Origin: Caulobacter sp.
GTDB lineage: Bacteria > Pseudomonadota > Alphaproteobacteria > Caulobacterales > Caulobacteraceae
DNA length: 64,000 nucleotides
Direction: 5' to 3'
Assembly: GCA_030680355.1 (NCBI GenBank)
Contig: JAUXVF010000027.1
Location: 62,001 to 126,000, forward strand
The notes beneath the pieces were generated by a model, which was not told where the DNA came from, made no database searches, and saw only the letters and a program-made list of their open reading frames with translations. The position numbers and the translations under genes were made by a program. The first letter of the stretch is position 1; each line of letters begins with the position of its first letter. Positions 36,136 through 44,469 of the stretch are shown here, in pieces.

Positions 36136-38778
36136 TCAGAATTTGAACGTCACATCCATCAGGAACCGTCGACCGTAGGTGTCATACCGGCCCAGGCGAT
36201 TGGGATCGTTGTCGCGGTAGATCCGCAATGCCTCGTCGGTGAGGTTGTTGATCTGGAAGCGAACGCCGATCTGCTCGCTGATCTGGTAGGAGGTGCTGAA
36301 GTCAAGGATCGACTCCTCCTCCAGCGTCTGCAGATCCGAGCCGCTCCAGCCGTAAATTACCGTGAACGGGCTGTGGTATTTGTAGCCAAGCCGGGCCTCA
36401 AACGGACCGTTGTTGTACCAGAGGTCCACCGTGGCGGTATGCCGGGCCAGACCGTTGGCCTTCAGCGGATTGCCCACCGGCGAGAACTCGGTGATGTCGG
36501 AGTCGACATAGGCGTAATTGGAATAGATGCCGAAGTTTTCCAGCCCCGCGAAGAAGTAGAACGGCGTCTGGAAGGTCAACTCAAAGCCCTTGATCGCGCC
36601 GCCATCGCCATTGAACGGGCCGGTGATCAGGTAGTTGTAGCCGTTGATCGGCACGGTCTGCTGCAGGTAGCCGATGTGGCTGTCGACGTCCTTGTAATAG
36701 ACGGACACGGCCGCCAGCGCCTCGTCATGGAAATACCACTCGTAGGACGCATCGATCTGGGTGGCCCGGAACGGATCCAGATTGGGGTTGCCGTCGCTGC
36801 CCGTGAGGGGCGGAACCAGGGGGTCGGAGAGGTTGCGGCTGACCCGCATCTCGTCCAGCGGCGGGCGGGCGATGACCCGGGCCAGGCCGAGGCGAAGAAT
36901 CCGGTCCCCCGACAGTCGGAAGTTCAGGCTGCCGCTGGGCAGAACCTCGGTGTAGTCATTCTTGACCGTAGCGGCCGAAACCACGCCGGCGATGCTCTGA
37001 TTGCCCTTGCTGGTGGTTTCAACGTTCACCAGGCGGACGCCGACATTGCCGGTCACCGGGGCGCCGAAAAGCTCGGTGTCGAAATTGACCTTCACATAGC
37101 CTTCGAGGTCGCGTTCCGAGACTTCCCAGCGTTGCAGGGGGTCGTCGGCGGACAGGGTGGGATCAAACCCGTTCGGCCCGTAGACGGCGGTGACCAGGTC
37201 CCCGAAGCTCGTCGTGCCCAGGATCGGCGGCACCGAAATGCCCCCGACGTCATAGGCGTAGAGCAGACTCGCCGGGAGGGCCACGCCCCCGCCGATCGGC
37301 GGCTGATTCCAGCTTGACCGGCTGTGGTTCTTGGTGCGGTCCGAAAGCCTGACGCCGAAGTCGATCCCGGTGAAGCCGGAGCCGCCGAAACTGCGCGAGC
37401 CGTCGAAGGCCGCCGCGGTCAACTCGTCGCCCAGATGTTCAGGCCCGTCATGGATGCCTGGCCGATATCCCGGCGCGTACTGGATGGTCGGATCGGCCGA
37501 ATTGGAGCTAACCGATACGGTCGGCGTGACGCCGGCCCGGAAGTCGAACGACATGGTCGCCGGATAGACCTCGGAGAGTACGGCCTGCCATGTGTTGTCA
37601 CGCTCGGCTTTTGAATAGGCCAGATCGAATTTCAGATCCCAGGGACCGCGGCTCCAGGCCGCGTTGGCGCCGAGAACCGACAGGGTTTTCTCTTCGGTGT
37701 ACTGGGCGATGACGTTGGTCACCGAGACGTAGGCGTTGTTCAGGGTGGCCGCGACGACGGTGTCGTTGATCAGGGTGTAGGACGAGCCCGCCCCGTTGTA
37801 GAGCCAGGCGCTGCCGTTGGCCCAGTTGCCCAGCACGCCGTTGTTGCTGAACCAGGTCTGGTCCTGGCCTTCCTGGATATCGATCTTCGAATAGAGGCCG
37901 TCGAGCTTCAGAGTGAAGTCATCGGTGGGGCGCCATTCCACGGCCCCCATCAGGCCCAGGCGGTCCTGGTCGAGCCGCTTCACCTCGGTCTGGGCCCCCC
38001 AGGGCGTCGCGTCCAGCCGGGTGTCGCCGTTCAGATCGCCGCTGGCGTCGCCGGCCCGAATGGTCGAGTCGTTGTAGCCCCAGCCCTGCAGCGAGGTGTA
38101 GCCGTTGCGCTGGTTCTGAAGGCTCAGACCGAGGGCAAAGCCCAGGGAGTCGCCCACGGTTCCAACCCAGGACGCGCTGCCCCGGTAACCCCAGGGGTCA
38201 TAGTCCGGAAGGTCCGCCGCCTTCTCGTAGTAGACCGGCCCGCCACGAGCGACGAAGGCCGGCCCCCGGTAGTCCAGCGGGCTCAGGGTTGAAATATTGA
38301 TCGTTGCCGCCACGCCGCCGGCGATCAGGTCGGCGGACTGGGACTTGTAGACCTGCACGCCGGAAACCACTTCGGACGGGTAGATCTCCCACCGCACGTT
38401 GCGGTCGGGTTCGGACGTCGCGACCTCGCGGCCGTTGATCGTGCCGAGCACGAGGCGCGGCCCCAGTCCCCGGACCACGGCCTGGCTGTCGTTGCCGCGA
38501 TCGCGGGTGGCGTTGATCCCGGGCAGCCGGGCGATCGACTCGGCGATCGTCACATCCGGCATCTGGCCGATGTCGTCGGCCGAAATGACCTCGACGACCT
38601 TGTCGGCTTCACGTTTGACGGTAAGCGCCTGTTTGAGGCTGTTGCGTATGCCGGTGATAACCAGCTCATCCACCGCTGCCGGTTCGGTGGTCGCCTGAGC
38701 CAGCGCGGGAGACCCCGCCGCCATGCTCAATGCGAGAATGCTGCATCCGCCGAGCAGCCGAAAATTGGCCCGTCCCAT
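36136..38778 (-). CDS. TonB-dependent receptor, Xanthomonas-Caulobacter oligosaccharide class
   Basis: 880 aa from ATG 38778 (GGGGAGG upstream); the open frame continues to 38946 but the added sequence is not signal-like. A signal peptide ends at 'SPALAQA'. The plug begins 'VDELVITGIRNSLKQALTVKREADKVVEVISADDIGQMPD' in form, with 'RLPGINATRDRG' and 'VRGLGPRLVLGTINGRE', the hallmark of the long TonB receptors used by Caulobacter and Xanthomonas for plant-derived sugars (TIGR01782-like). The barrel ends 'LMDVTFKF'. With the GH53 galactanase downstream, galacto-oligosaccharides are the likely ligand. Confidence 0.93.
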   Translation of the reverse strand: MGRANFRLLGGCSILALSMAAGSPALAQATTEPAAVDELVITGIRNSLKQALTVKREADKVVEVISADDIGQMPDVTIAESIARLPGINATRDRGNDSQAVVRGLGPRLVLGTINGREVATSEPDRNVRWEIYPSEVVSGVQVYKSQSADLIAGGVAATINISTLSPLDYRGPAFVARGGPVYYEKAADLPDYDPWGYRGSASWVGTVGDSLGFALGLSLQNQRNGYTSLQGWGYNDSTIRAGDASGDLNGDTRLDATPWGAQTEVKRLDQDRLGLMGAVEWRPTDDFTLKLDGLYSKIDIQEGQDQTWFSNNGVLGNWANGSAWLYNGAGSSYTLINDTVVAATLNNAYVSVTNVIAQYTEEKTLSVLGANAAWSRGPWDLKFDLAYSKAERDNTWQAVLSEVYPATMSFDFRAGVTPTVSVSSNSADPTIQYAPGYRPGIHDGPEHLGDELTAAAFDGSRSFGGSGFTGIDFGVRLSDRTKNHSRSSWNQPPIGGGVALPASLLYAYDVGGISVPPILGTTSFGDLVTAVYGPNGFDPTLSADDPLQRWEVSERDLEGYVKVNFDTELFGAPVTGNVGVRLVNVETTSKGNQSIAGVVSAATVKNDYTEVLPSGSLNFRLSGDRILRLGLARVIARPPLDEMRVSRNLSDPLVPPLTGSDGNPNLDPFRATQIDASYEWYFHDEALAAVSVYYKDVDSHIGYLQQTVPINGYNYLITGPFNGDGGAIKGFELTFQTPFYFFAGLENFGIYSNYAYVDSDITEFSPVGNPLKANGLARHTATVDLWYNNGPFEARLGYKYHSPFTVIYGWSGSDLQTLEEESILDFSTSYQISEQIGVRFQINNLTDEALRIYRDNDPNRLGRYDTYGRRFLMDVTFKF

Positions 38779-38826
38779 ATCTGCCTCCCCTGACGATCGC
38801 TGGCTGTGCCTCCAGCGTATGGGTCT

Positions 38827-38841
38827 ATTTATCATATTAAT
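38827..38841. promoter_or_regulatory. Second copy of the AT-rich candidate operator
   Basis: ATTTATCATATTAAT, 49 bp upstream of the receptor ATG. It shares TTTATCATAT and the AAT end with the motif at 29123-29136. The remainder of the 266-bp gap to the PEP synthase stop (39045) shows nothing I can name. Confidence 0.6.
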
Positions 38842-39044
38842 CAGATGCAGCGTCAACCCCCTCGCGATGGCCGGGGTCTGGAGGCGGCATTGTCCCGCCC
38901 GGGCCGACCGTCTTCGCTTACCGGCCAAGGGACACAGCCGTCGCAAAAGCGGCCCACCAATGGCAACTGCGCCGGTGTGAATCCCAAGCCAGCGAACGCA
39001 TCGCGGCCGCCCTTGATGTCAAAGTCAGGTCTGGGTCCCGACCC

Positions 39045-41459
39045 TCAGGATCCGGCGATCATGGCCGCTTCGCACGCCGCCACAATGGCCATCGTCCCGG
39101 GCAGGCTGGCGGGATTGACGCTGATCGAGTCGACGCCGGCCCGGGTCAGAAAGGCGGCGACCTCGGGCCAGGTGGCCGGGGCTTCGCCGCAGATGCCGAC
39201 GGGACGACCGTTGCGATGTCCGCCCTCGATCGCCTGCCGCAACATCTCCAGCACCCCCGGATCGCGTTCATCGAAGTCGAAGGCGACGACTTCCGAATCC
39301 CGGTCGACGCCCAGCACCAGCTGGGTCAGGTCGTTGGAGCCGATGGAGAAGCCGTCGAACAGGGCGGCGAAGGCGTCGATCTGGATGACGTTGTTGGGAA
39401 TCTCGCACATGACGTAGATTTCCAGGCCGTTCTCGCCCCGCCTCAAGCCATGAGCCGCCATGGCGGCCAGCACCTGCTCGGCCTCGCCCACGCGACGGCA
39501 GAAAGGCACCATGACCTTGAGGTTGGTCAGCCCCAGGTCCTCGCGCACCCGCCGCAGGGCCTCGCATTCCAGAGCAAAACCGTCGGCATAGCGAGGATGG
39601 GCGTAGCGGGAAGCGCCCCGGAACCCGAGCATGGGATTTTCCTCGACCGGCTCGAAGGCCGCGCCGCCCAGCAGCCGGGCATATTCGTTGGTCTTGAAGT
39701 CCGACAGGCGAACGATCACCGGCCGGGGATAGAAGGCCGCCGCGATCACGCCGACGCCCTCGGTCAGCCGACGCACGAAGTGATCACGGGGCGAGCCATC
39801 GCCGCGCGCCCTGCGCAGGATGGCCTGGCGGTCCCGGGTCGAGGCCACCTGATCGGGATGGGCCGCGGCCATGGGATGGATGCCGATCTGCTCGCCGATG
39901 ATGAACTCCAGCCGGGCCAGACCGACCCCGGCCGCCGGCAGCAGGCCGGTGCGGAACGCCATATCCGGTTGGGCGAGATTGAGCATGATCGGGGTGCGCG
40001 GCTGCGGGATGGCGTCAAGCGACAGGTGGTCGACCTCGAAGGGAAGGGCCCCGTCATAGACCCGGCCCGCCTCGCCCTCGGCGCAGGAGACGGTGATCAA
40101 CCGGCCGGTCTCCAGGCGGGTCGTCGCGCCGGCCGCCCCGACCACCGCCGGCACGCCCAGCTCTCGCGCGACGATGGCGGCATGGCAGGTGCGCCCGCCC
40201 TGGTCGGTGACAATAGCCCCGGCGATCTTCATCACCGGAAGCAGATCGGGACTGGTCGAGGGCGCGATCAGGATGTCGCCGGGCTGAAACGCCTTCAGGT
40301 CGGCGGCGGTCTGGACGAGACGGGCCGGTCCGCTGGCGATCTTTTCGCCGACCGCCTTGCCCGTAACCAGCACCGCGCCCTTGCCCGTCAGCCGATAGGT
40401 GTCGAAGGTCGCCGCACCATGACGCGAAGCCACCGTCTCCGGCCGGGCCTGCAGGATGTAAAGCCGCCCATCGCCGGCGTCCCGGGCCCATTCGAGGTCC
40501 ATCGGCATCGGCCCGCCGGACCGCTCAGAATAATGGTCCTCGATGCGGATCGCCGCCCCGGTCAGATCCATGACCTCGGCATCGGTCAGGCAGTAGCGGT
40601 CGCGGTCTTTGCGAGGCACGCGGTAGCTGTGCAGCACGCCGCCCTTGTCGCCGCCGCGATGGGCCAGCCGTGTTTCCTTGGTCCCCAGCGACCGGCGAAG
40701 GACGGCGCGATAGCCCTGCCGATAGGTCGGCTTGTGGACGTAGAACTCGTCGGGTCCGACCCGTCCCTGAACGATATTTTCGCCCAGCCCCCAGGCGCCG
40801 GTGATGAAGACCACGTCGCGGAAACCGGACTCGGTGTCGAGGGTGAAGGCCACGCCGCTGGCCCCCTCGTCGGAGCGCACCATCTTCATCACCGCCACCG
40901 ACAGCGAGACCTTGAAATGGTCGAAGCCGTTGTTGATCCGATAGACGATGGCCCGGTCGGTGAAGATCGAGGCGAAGCAGCGGCGGCAGGCCTCGATCAG
41001 CTCCGCCTCGTCGCCGATGTGCAGGAAGCTGTCATGCTGGCCGGCGAAACTGGCCGTGGGCAGATCCTCGGCCGTGGCCGAGCTGCGCACCGCCAGGGTC
41101 AGACCGGGACCGTACTGGTCGCGCAGCTTGCGGAAGGCCGCGGCGATCTGGTCGCGCAGCCCCTCGCCGTCTGTCGCCTCATAGACAATGTCCCGCGCCG
41201 CCGCCGCCGCCCGGGCGAGGGCCTCGACATCGCTGACGTCCAGTCCGTCCAGTAGAGCCCGCAGCGGCGCCCAGGCCTGCCCGGCGGTCAGGGCGTCGCG
41301 ATAGGCCGGGGCGGTGATCGCAAAGCCGTTGGGCGCCGTCACCGGCCCGTCAGCCAGCAGCCGGTGGAGTTCTCCAAGCGACGCCGTCTTGCCGCCGACC
41401 AGCGGCACGTCGTCCAGGCCAAGGTCGTCGAACCAGCGGATGTAGTCGGCGTCTGACAT
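39045..41459 (-). CDS. ppsA: Phosphoenolpyruvate synthase (pyruvate, water dikinase)
   Basis: 804 aa, the usual length. The ATP-grasp domain has 'LVGGKTASLGEL' and 'AVRSSATAEDLPTASFAGQHDSFLHI'. The phospho-carrier His is H426 in 'GGRTCHAAIVARELGVPAVVG'. The C-terminal pyruvate-binding barrel has 'GFRGASRYAHP', 'IGSNDLTQLVLGVDRDS' and the catalytic Cys in 'GICGEAPA'. It converts pyruvate and ATP to PEP, AMP and phosphate for gluconeogenesis. The start lies 59 bp from a TTGA-N6-TCAA box shared with the divergent SDR gene. Confidence 0.95.
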   Translation of the reverse strand: MSDADYIRWFDDLGLDDVPLVGGKTASLGELHRLLADGPVTAPNGFAITAPAYRDALTAGQAWAPLRALLDGLDVSDVEALARAAAAARDIVYEATDGEGLRDQIAAAFRKLRDQYGPGLTLAVRSSATAEDLPTASFAGQHDSFLHIGDEAELIEACRRCFASIFTDRAIVYRINNGFDHFKVSLSVAVMKMVRSDEGASGVAFTLDTESGFRDVVFITGAWGLGENIVQGRVGPDEFYVHKPTYRQGYRAVLRRSLGTKETRLAHRGGDKGGVLHSYRVPRKDRDRYCLTDAEVMDLTGAAIRIEDHYSERSGGPMPMDLEWARDAGDGRLYILQARPETVASRHGAATFDTYRLTGKGAVLVTGKAVGEKIASGPARLVQTAADLKAFQPGDILIAPSTSPDLLPVMKIAGAIVTDQGGRTCHAAIVARELGVPAVVGAAGATTRLETGRLITVSCAEGEAGRVYDGALPFEVDHLSLDAIPQPRTPIMLNLAQPDMAFRTGLLPAAGVGLARLEFIIGEQIGIHPMAAAHPDQVASTRDRQAILRRARGDGSPRDHFVRRLTEGVGVIAAAFYPRPVIVRLSDFKTNEYARLLGGAAFEPVEENPMLGFRGASRYAHPRYADGFALECEALRRVREDLGLTNLKVMVPFCRRVGEAEQVLAAMAAHGLRRGENGLEIYVMCEIPNNVIQIDAFAALFDGFSIGSNDLTQLVLGVDRDSEVVAFDFDERDPGVLEMLRQAIEGGHRNGRPVGICGEAPATWPEVAAFLTRAGVDSISVNPASLPGTMAIVAACEAAMIAGS

Positions 41460-41518
41460 GGGGCGTCCAATCCTTCGGGCTTGCGGCCCCTGGATCGCAC
41501 GCCCTCGCGCGGCGCCCC

Positions 41519-41532
41519 TTGATGCCGGTCAA
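41519..41532. promoter_or_regulatory. FNR/FixK-type box 1
   Basis: TTGATGCCGGTCAA, a palindrome fitting TTGAY-N4-RTCAA, the binding pattern of FNR/FixK-family regulators. It is in the 165-bp divergent region, nearer to ppsA (start 41459). Confidence 0.6.
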
Positions 41533-41548
41533 GACGGGGGAGGTGTCT

Positions 41549-41562
41549 TTGACCGGGCTCAA
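41549..41562. promoter_or_regulatory. FNR/FixK-type box 2
   Basis: TTGACCGGGCTCAA, with both TTGA/TCAA half-sites at the correct spacing but a weaker centre than box 1. It lies 62 bp upstream of the plus-strand SDR start (41625), 30 bp from box 1. Confidence 0.5.
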
Positions 41563-41624
41563 GGACAGGCGCCGGCCCCGGTACCAGACTGGCGCTCAGT
41601 CGAGTCACCACGGAAGGAAGACCC

Positions 41625-42392
41625 ATGGACCGCCTCAAGGGAAAAGTCGCCGCCATCACCGGGGCCGCGCTCGGGCTGGGCCGGGCCACCGCCATCCGCA
41701 TGGCCGAGGAAGGCGCGTCCGTCGCCGTGTTGGACATGCTGGAGACCGAGGGCGCGGCCCTGGCCGCCGAGTTGTCGGCCCGGGGCCTGCCGGCGCGGTT
41801 CTGGCGCTGCGATGTCTCCAGCGAGGCGGAGGTGGCGCGGGTGATCGACGAGGTCGCCGCCCATTTCGGACGCCTCGACATCCTGGTCAACAACGCCGGC
41901 GTCGCGGGCGTCAACAAACCGACGCATGAGGTCACCGAGGCCGAATGGGACTGGGTCCAGGCCATTAACGTCAAGGGTGTCTTTTTCTGCACCAAACACG
42001 CCATCGCCCATCTGAAAACGGCTGGCGGCGGCAGCATCATCAACCTGTCGTCGATCTACGGTCTGGTCGGCGGCGCGGACGTGCCGCCCTATCACGCGTC
42101 CAAGGGCGCGGTGCGGCTGATGAGCAAGACCGACGCCCTGATCTACGCCCCCGACAAGATTCGGGTGAACTCGATCCATCCCGGCTTCATCTGGACGCCG
42201 ATGGTCGAGCATCATCTGGAGGCCGCCGATGATCCGGAGGAAGCCCGTCAGGCGACGGCCGCGCTGCACCCCCTCGGCCACATGGGCGAGCCGGACGACA
42301 TCGCCTGGGGCGCGGTCTATCTGGCCTCCGACGAGTCGAAATTCGTCACCGGCTCGGAACTGGTCATCGACGGCGGCTTTACCGCCCACTGA
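41625..42392 (+). CDS. SDR family oxidoreductase (FabG-like / alcohol dehydrogenase-like)
   Basis: 255 aa. Cofactor motif 'AITGAALGLGRATA' with Asp ('AVLDML') favouring NAD(H); 'ILVNNAGVAG'; catalytic Ser in 'INLSSIYGLVGG' and Tyr-x-x-x-Lys in 'PPYHASKGAVRL'; C-terminal 'GSELVIDGGFTAH'. It resembles cyclic alcohol/3-hydroxy-steroid-type dehydrogenases, but the substrate cannot be told. An AAGGAAG ribosome site precedes ATG 41625. It is divergent from ppsA and has candidate FNR/FixK boxes upstream. Confidence 0.88.
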   Translation: MDRLKGKVAAITGAALGLGRATAIRMAEEGASVAVLDMLETEGAALAAELSARGLPARFWRCDVSSEAEVARVIDEVAAHFGRLDILVNNAGVAGVNKPTHEVTEAEWDWVQAINVKGVFFCTKHAIAHLKTAGGGSIINLSSIYGLVGGADVPPYHASKGAVRLMSKTDALIYAPDKIRVNSIHPGFIWTPMVEHHLEAADDPEEARQATAALHPLGHMGEPDDIAWGAVYLASDESKFVTGSELVIDGGFTAH

Positions 42393-42398
42393 CCACGA

Positions 42399-43068
42399 TC
42401 AGGCCGGCTTGCCGAGGCCATCGGCGCTGGCCAGCAGCGCCAGCACCTCGGCGTCCGTGAGTTGGTGGAAGTCGGCATAGGCGGCGCCCACGCCCTGGAA
42501 ATCCTGCAGCTCGTGCAGGCAGACCAACTCATCGACCTCTCCGCGCAGTTCAGCCGCAGCGTCGAGCGGCGCCACCGGCACGGCGAGGATGATCCTGGCC
42601 GCGTTCTGGCCTCGCAGCGCCTTGATCGCGGCCTTGGCCGTCGCTCCGGTGGCCAACCCGTCATCGACCACAATCACGGTTCTGCCGGCCGGGTCGATCC
42701 CGGGGGCGGTCGCCGACATAGAGCCGTCGGCGGCGCTCGATCTCCTTCAACTCCCTGGCCGCCTCTCTCTCAAGATAGCCGGCGTTGACCCGGCTCGCGA
42801 TCAGGACATCCTCGTTGACCACCATCCGGGGATGCTCGCCGTCGACCACGGCCGCGAGGGCCAGTTCCGGGTTTCCCGGCGCGCCGATCTTGCGCACCAG
42901 GGCCAGGTCGAGCGGCGCATCCAGCGCCCTGGCGACTTCCAGCGCCACGGGCACGCCGCCGCGCGGCAGGGCGAAGACGGCCACATCCGCCCATTCGCGG
43001 GATGAGAGCCGTTGGGCCAACTGGCGGCCGGCGACGGCGCGGTCGGCGAACAGGAAGTCTTGCGACAT
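42399..43068 (-). pseudogene. Phosphoribosyltransferase-family protein, split by a +1 frameshift
   Basis: Two overlapping minus frames together make one phosphoribosyltransferase of about 220 aa. The upstream frame encodes the N-terminal half ('FADRAVAGRQLAQRL', 'VFALPRGGVPVALEVARAL', 'VRKIGAPGNPELA') and runs into a nonsense tail after 'RRRLYVGDRP'. The downstream frame supplies the PRPP-binding loop 'VIVVDDGLATGATAKAA' and the normal C-terminus. Removing one base from the G5 run at 42702-42706 (C5 in the coding strand) restores a continuous 'YVGDRPGIDPAGRTVIVVDDG'. It is therefore a recent mutation, a sequencing error or a slippage site. Start 43068 is chosen; Met at 43089 is an alternative. 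Confidence 0.8.
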
Positions 43069-43104
43069 GATGGTGCGAGGGTCGGACATTCGACCGCGGC
43101 CGCC

Positions 43105-43118
43105 TTGATGTCGGTCAA
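43105..43118. promoter_or_regulatory. FNR/FixK-type box 3
   Basis: TTGATGTCGGTCAA, fitting TTGAY-N4-RTCAA, 36 bp upstream of the phosphoribosyltransferase start (43068). A degenerate second site, TTGCGTCAGGTCAA, is at 43141-43154. Confidence 0.6.
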
Positions 43119-43155
43119 GGATCGGGCCGGCGAGTCCGACTTGCGTCAGGTCAAT

Positions 43156-43224
43156 GCCGCGATAGGCCCGTGACTGCAGCCGACCGGCCGGCTCACGGGC
43201 CCCAACAGCGACGCCTATCGCGGC
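43156..43224. repeat. Nested inverted repeats (long structured intergenic element)
   Basis: The outer arms GCCGCGATAGGC (43156-43167) and GCCTATCGCGGC (43213-43224) are perfectly complementary. Inside them CCCGTGA (43167-43173) pairs with TCACGGG (43093+100, i.e. 43193-43199), and AGCCG (43178-43182) with CGGCT (43189-43193). The element occupies most of the gap between the HlyD stop and the phosphoribosyltransferase promoter. It may end the efflux-operon transcript, although there is no U-tract, or be a structured leader/RNA. Confidence 0.65.
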
Positions 43225-43262
43225 TACGACGGCCTGCGGCACGACTGCCAGTAGCCGCGCCT

Positions 43263-44465
43263 TCAGTCCTGGCGGCGTCGGGCGCGGACCCTGACGCCGT
43301 CACGGACGCTGTCTGATGGAAACACGATCACCTGATCGCCCGCCGAAAGGCCGGCGGTCACTTCCGCCTCCTGGTCGGTCAAGGCCCCGACCTTGATCAG
43401 GGTCAGGCGAGCCTTGCCCCCGACCACCTTGAACGCGGCCCAGCCGCCGGCCGCCCTCACCAGGGCGCCCAGCGGCGCCTTTTTGACGGCTGCCGCCCGG
43501 CGCAGGAACACCCGGCCCCAGACCCGATATCCGGGCCCGAGCGTCGCCCGGTCCGCCGGCGGATCGGTGAACTGGAGGAAGACCAGCACCCGCTGCTCCT
43601 CCACGCCCAGGGCGGAGATCTTGGTGAACCCTTGCGGCTCGACCCGCCGCACGCGGGCGGCAAGGACGCCCGGACCGCCCCAGTCATAGACCTCGGCCGT
43701 CATGCCCTCGCGGATTCGCACCGCATCCTGGGACAGGAATTCGATGGCCGCCTCAAGGCCGTGGCTGTCGCCGACCTCGACCAGCGGGGCGCCGACCATC
43801 ACCGTGCGGGCGCTTTCCTGAAAGACGCGGGTGACGTAGCCGGTCACCGGCGCGGTCACCAACACGGGCCGGCCACCGTTAGCTTCGGGGTTCGACAAGG
43901 CCGCCCGCGCCCTGACAAGGTCGGCCCGCGACGCGGCCAGACCGGCGGCCGCGGCGCGAACAGCAGCGCGACCGGTGCGGGCGGCGGCCTCAGCGTCTTC
44001 CAGGGCCTGACGCGCCATGACGCCACGCTCGGCGAGACTGCGCACGCGCGTGAGATTTGCCTCGCTCCGTTGGGCCTCGGCCGCGGCACGGTCTTGTTCG
44101 GCGGCAGAGGCACGGACGGTGGCGGCTGCGGCGGCGACGCCGGCCTCGGCCTGGGTCCGGGACCTCGCATCAAGCAGATCGGCGGCGGCGGGGTCGATCC
44201 GGGCGATGGCCGTGCGCCCCGCCGTCACGCGATCGCCGACGTCCAGATCGATCCGGTGCAGACGACCGCCGACCGGCGCGGCGACCACATAGGCCTCGCG
44301 AATACGGGCCGAGCCCTGATCGGCCACGCTTTCGGCGATCGGGCCGGACGCGACGACGGCCAGATCCACCGGCGTCGGCCGTGGAACAAACAGCCAGCCG
44401 ATGACGACGGCCAGCGCGAGGCCGACGCCGCCAATCCAGATCCAGCGCATGCGTCTGGGGTCCAA
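43263..44465 (-). CDS. HlyD-family periplasmic adaptor of an ABC efflux system
   Basis: 400 aa. One N-terminal membrane anchor ('WIGGVGLALAVVIGWLFVP'), then a lipoyl/barrel-sandwich half ('VVAAPVGGRLHRIDLDVGDRV'), an Ala/Arg-rich coiled-coil hairpin (~95-195) and the second lipoyl half ('VTAPVTGYVTRVF'). A beta-barrel and membrane-proximal domain follow ('ALGVEEQRVLVFLQF', 'GLSAGDQVIVFPSD'). It belongs with the upstream FtsX permease and ATPase and would bridge the inner membrane to an outer-membrane channel not encoded here. Confidence 0.9.
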   Translation of the reverse strand: MDPRRMRWIWIGGVGLALAVVIGWLFVPRPTPVDLAVVASGPIAESVADQGSARIREAYVVAAPVGGRLHRIDLDVGDRVTAGRTAIARIDPAAADLLDARSRTQAEAGVAAAAATVRASAAEQDRAAAEAQRSEANLTRVRSLAERGVMARQALEDAEAAARTGRAAVRAAAAGLAASRADLVRARAALSNPEANGGRPVLVTAPVTGYVTRVFQESARTVMVGAPLVEVGDSHGLEAAIEFLSQDAVRIREGMTAEVYDWGGPGVLAARVRRVEPQGFTKISALGVEEQRVLVFLQFTDPPADRATLGPGYRVWGRVFLRRAAAVKKAPLGALVRAAGGWAAFKVVGGKARLTLIKVGALTDQEAEVTAGLSAGDQVIVFPSDSVRDGVRVRARRRQD

Positions 44466-44469
44466 CCGC

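Noticed and set aside
36778..38946. Longer TonB receptor start at 38946
   Set aside because: The extra 56 residues are basic and lack signal features, they run through the AT-rich operator, and ATG 38778 has a GGGGAGG ribosome site directly before the signal peptide.
39013..39022. TTGATGTCAA as a fifth FNR-like site
   Set aside because: The half-sites are only 2 bp apart rather than 6, and the site lies at the 3' side of ppsA, not at a promoter.
43174..43249. Short plus-strand peptide ending 'DAYRGYDGLRHDCQ' as a possible gene remnant
   Set aside because: It has no start or recognisable match, and the region is better explained by the nested inverted repeats.
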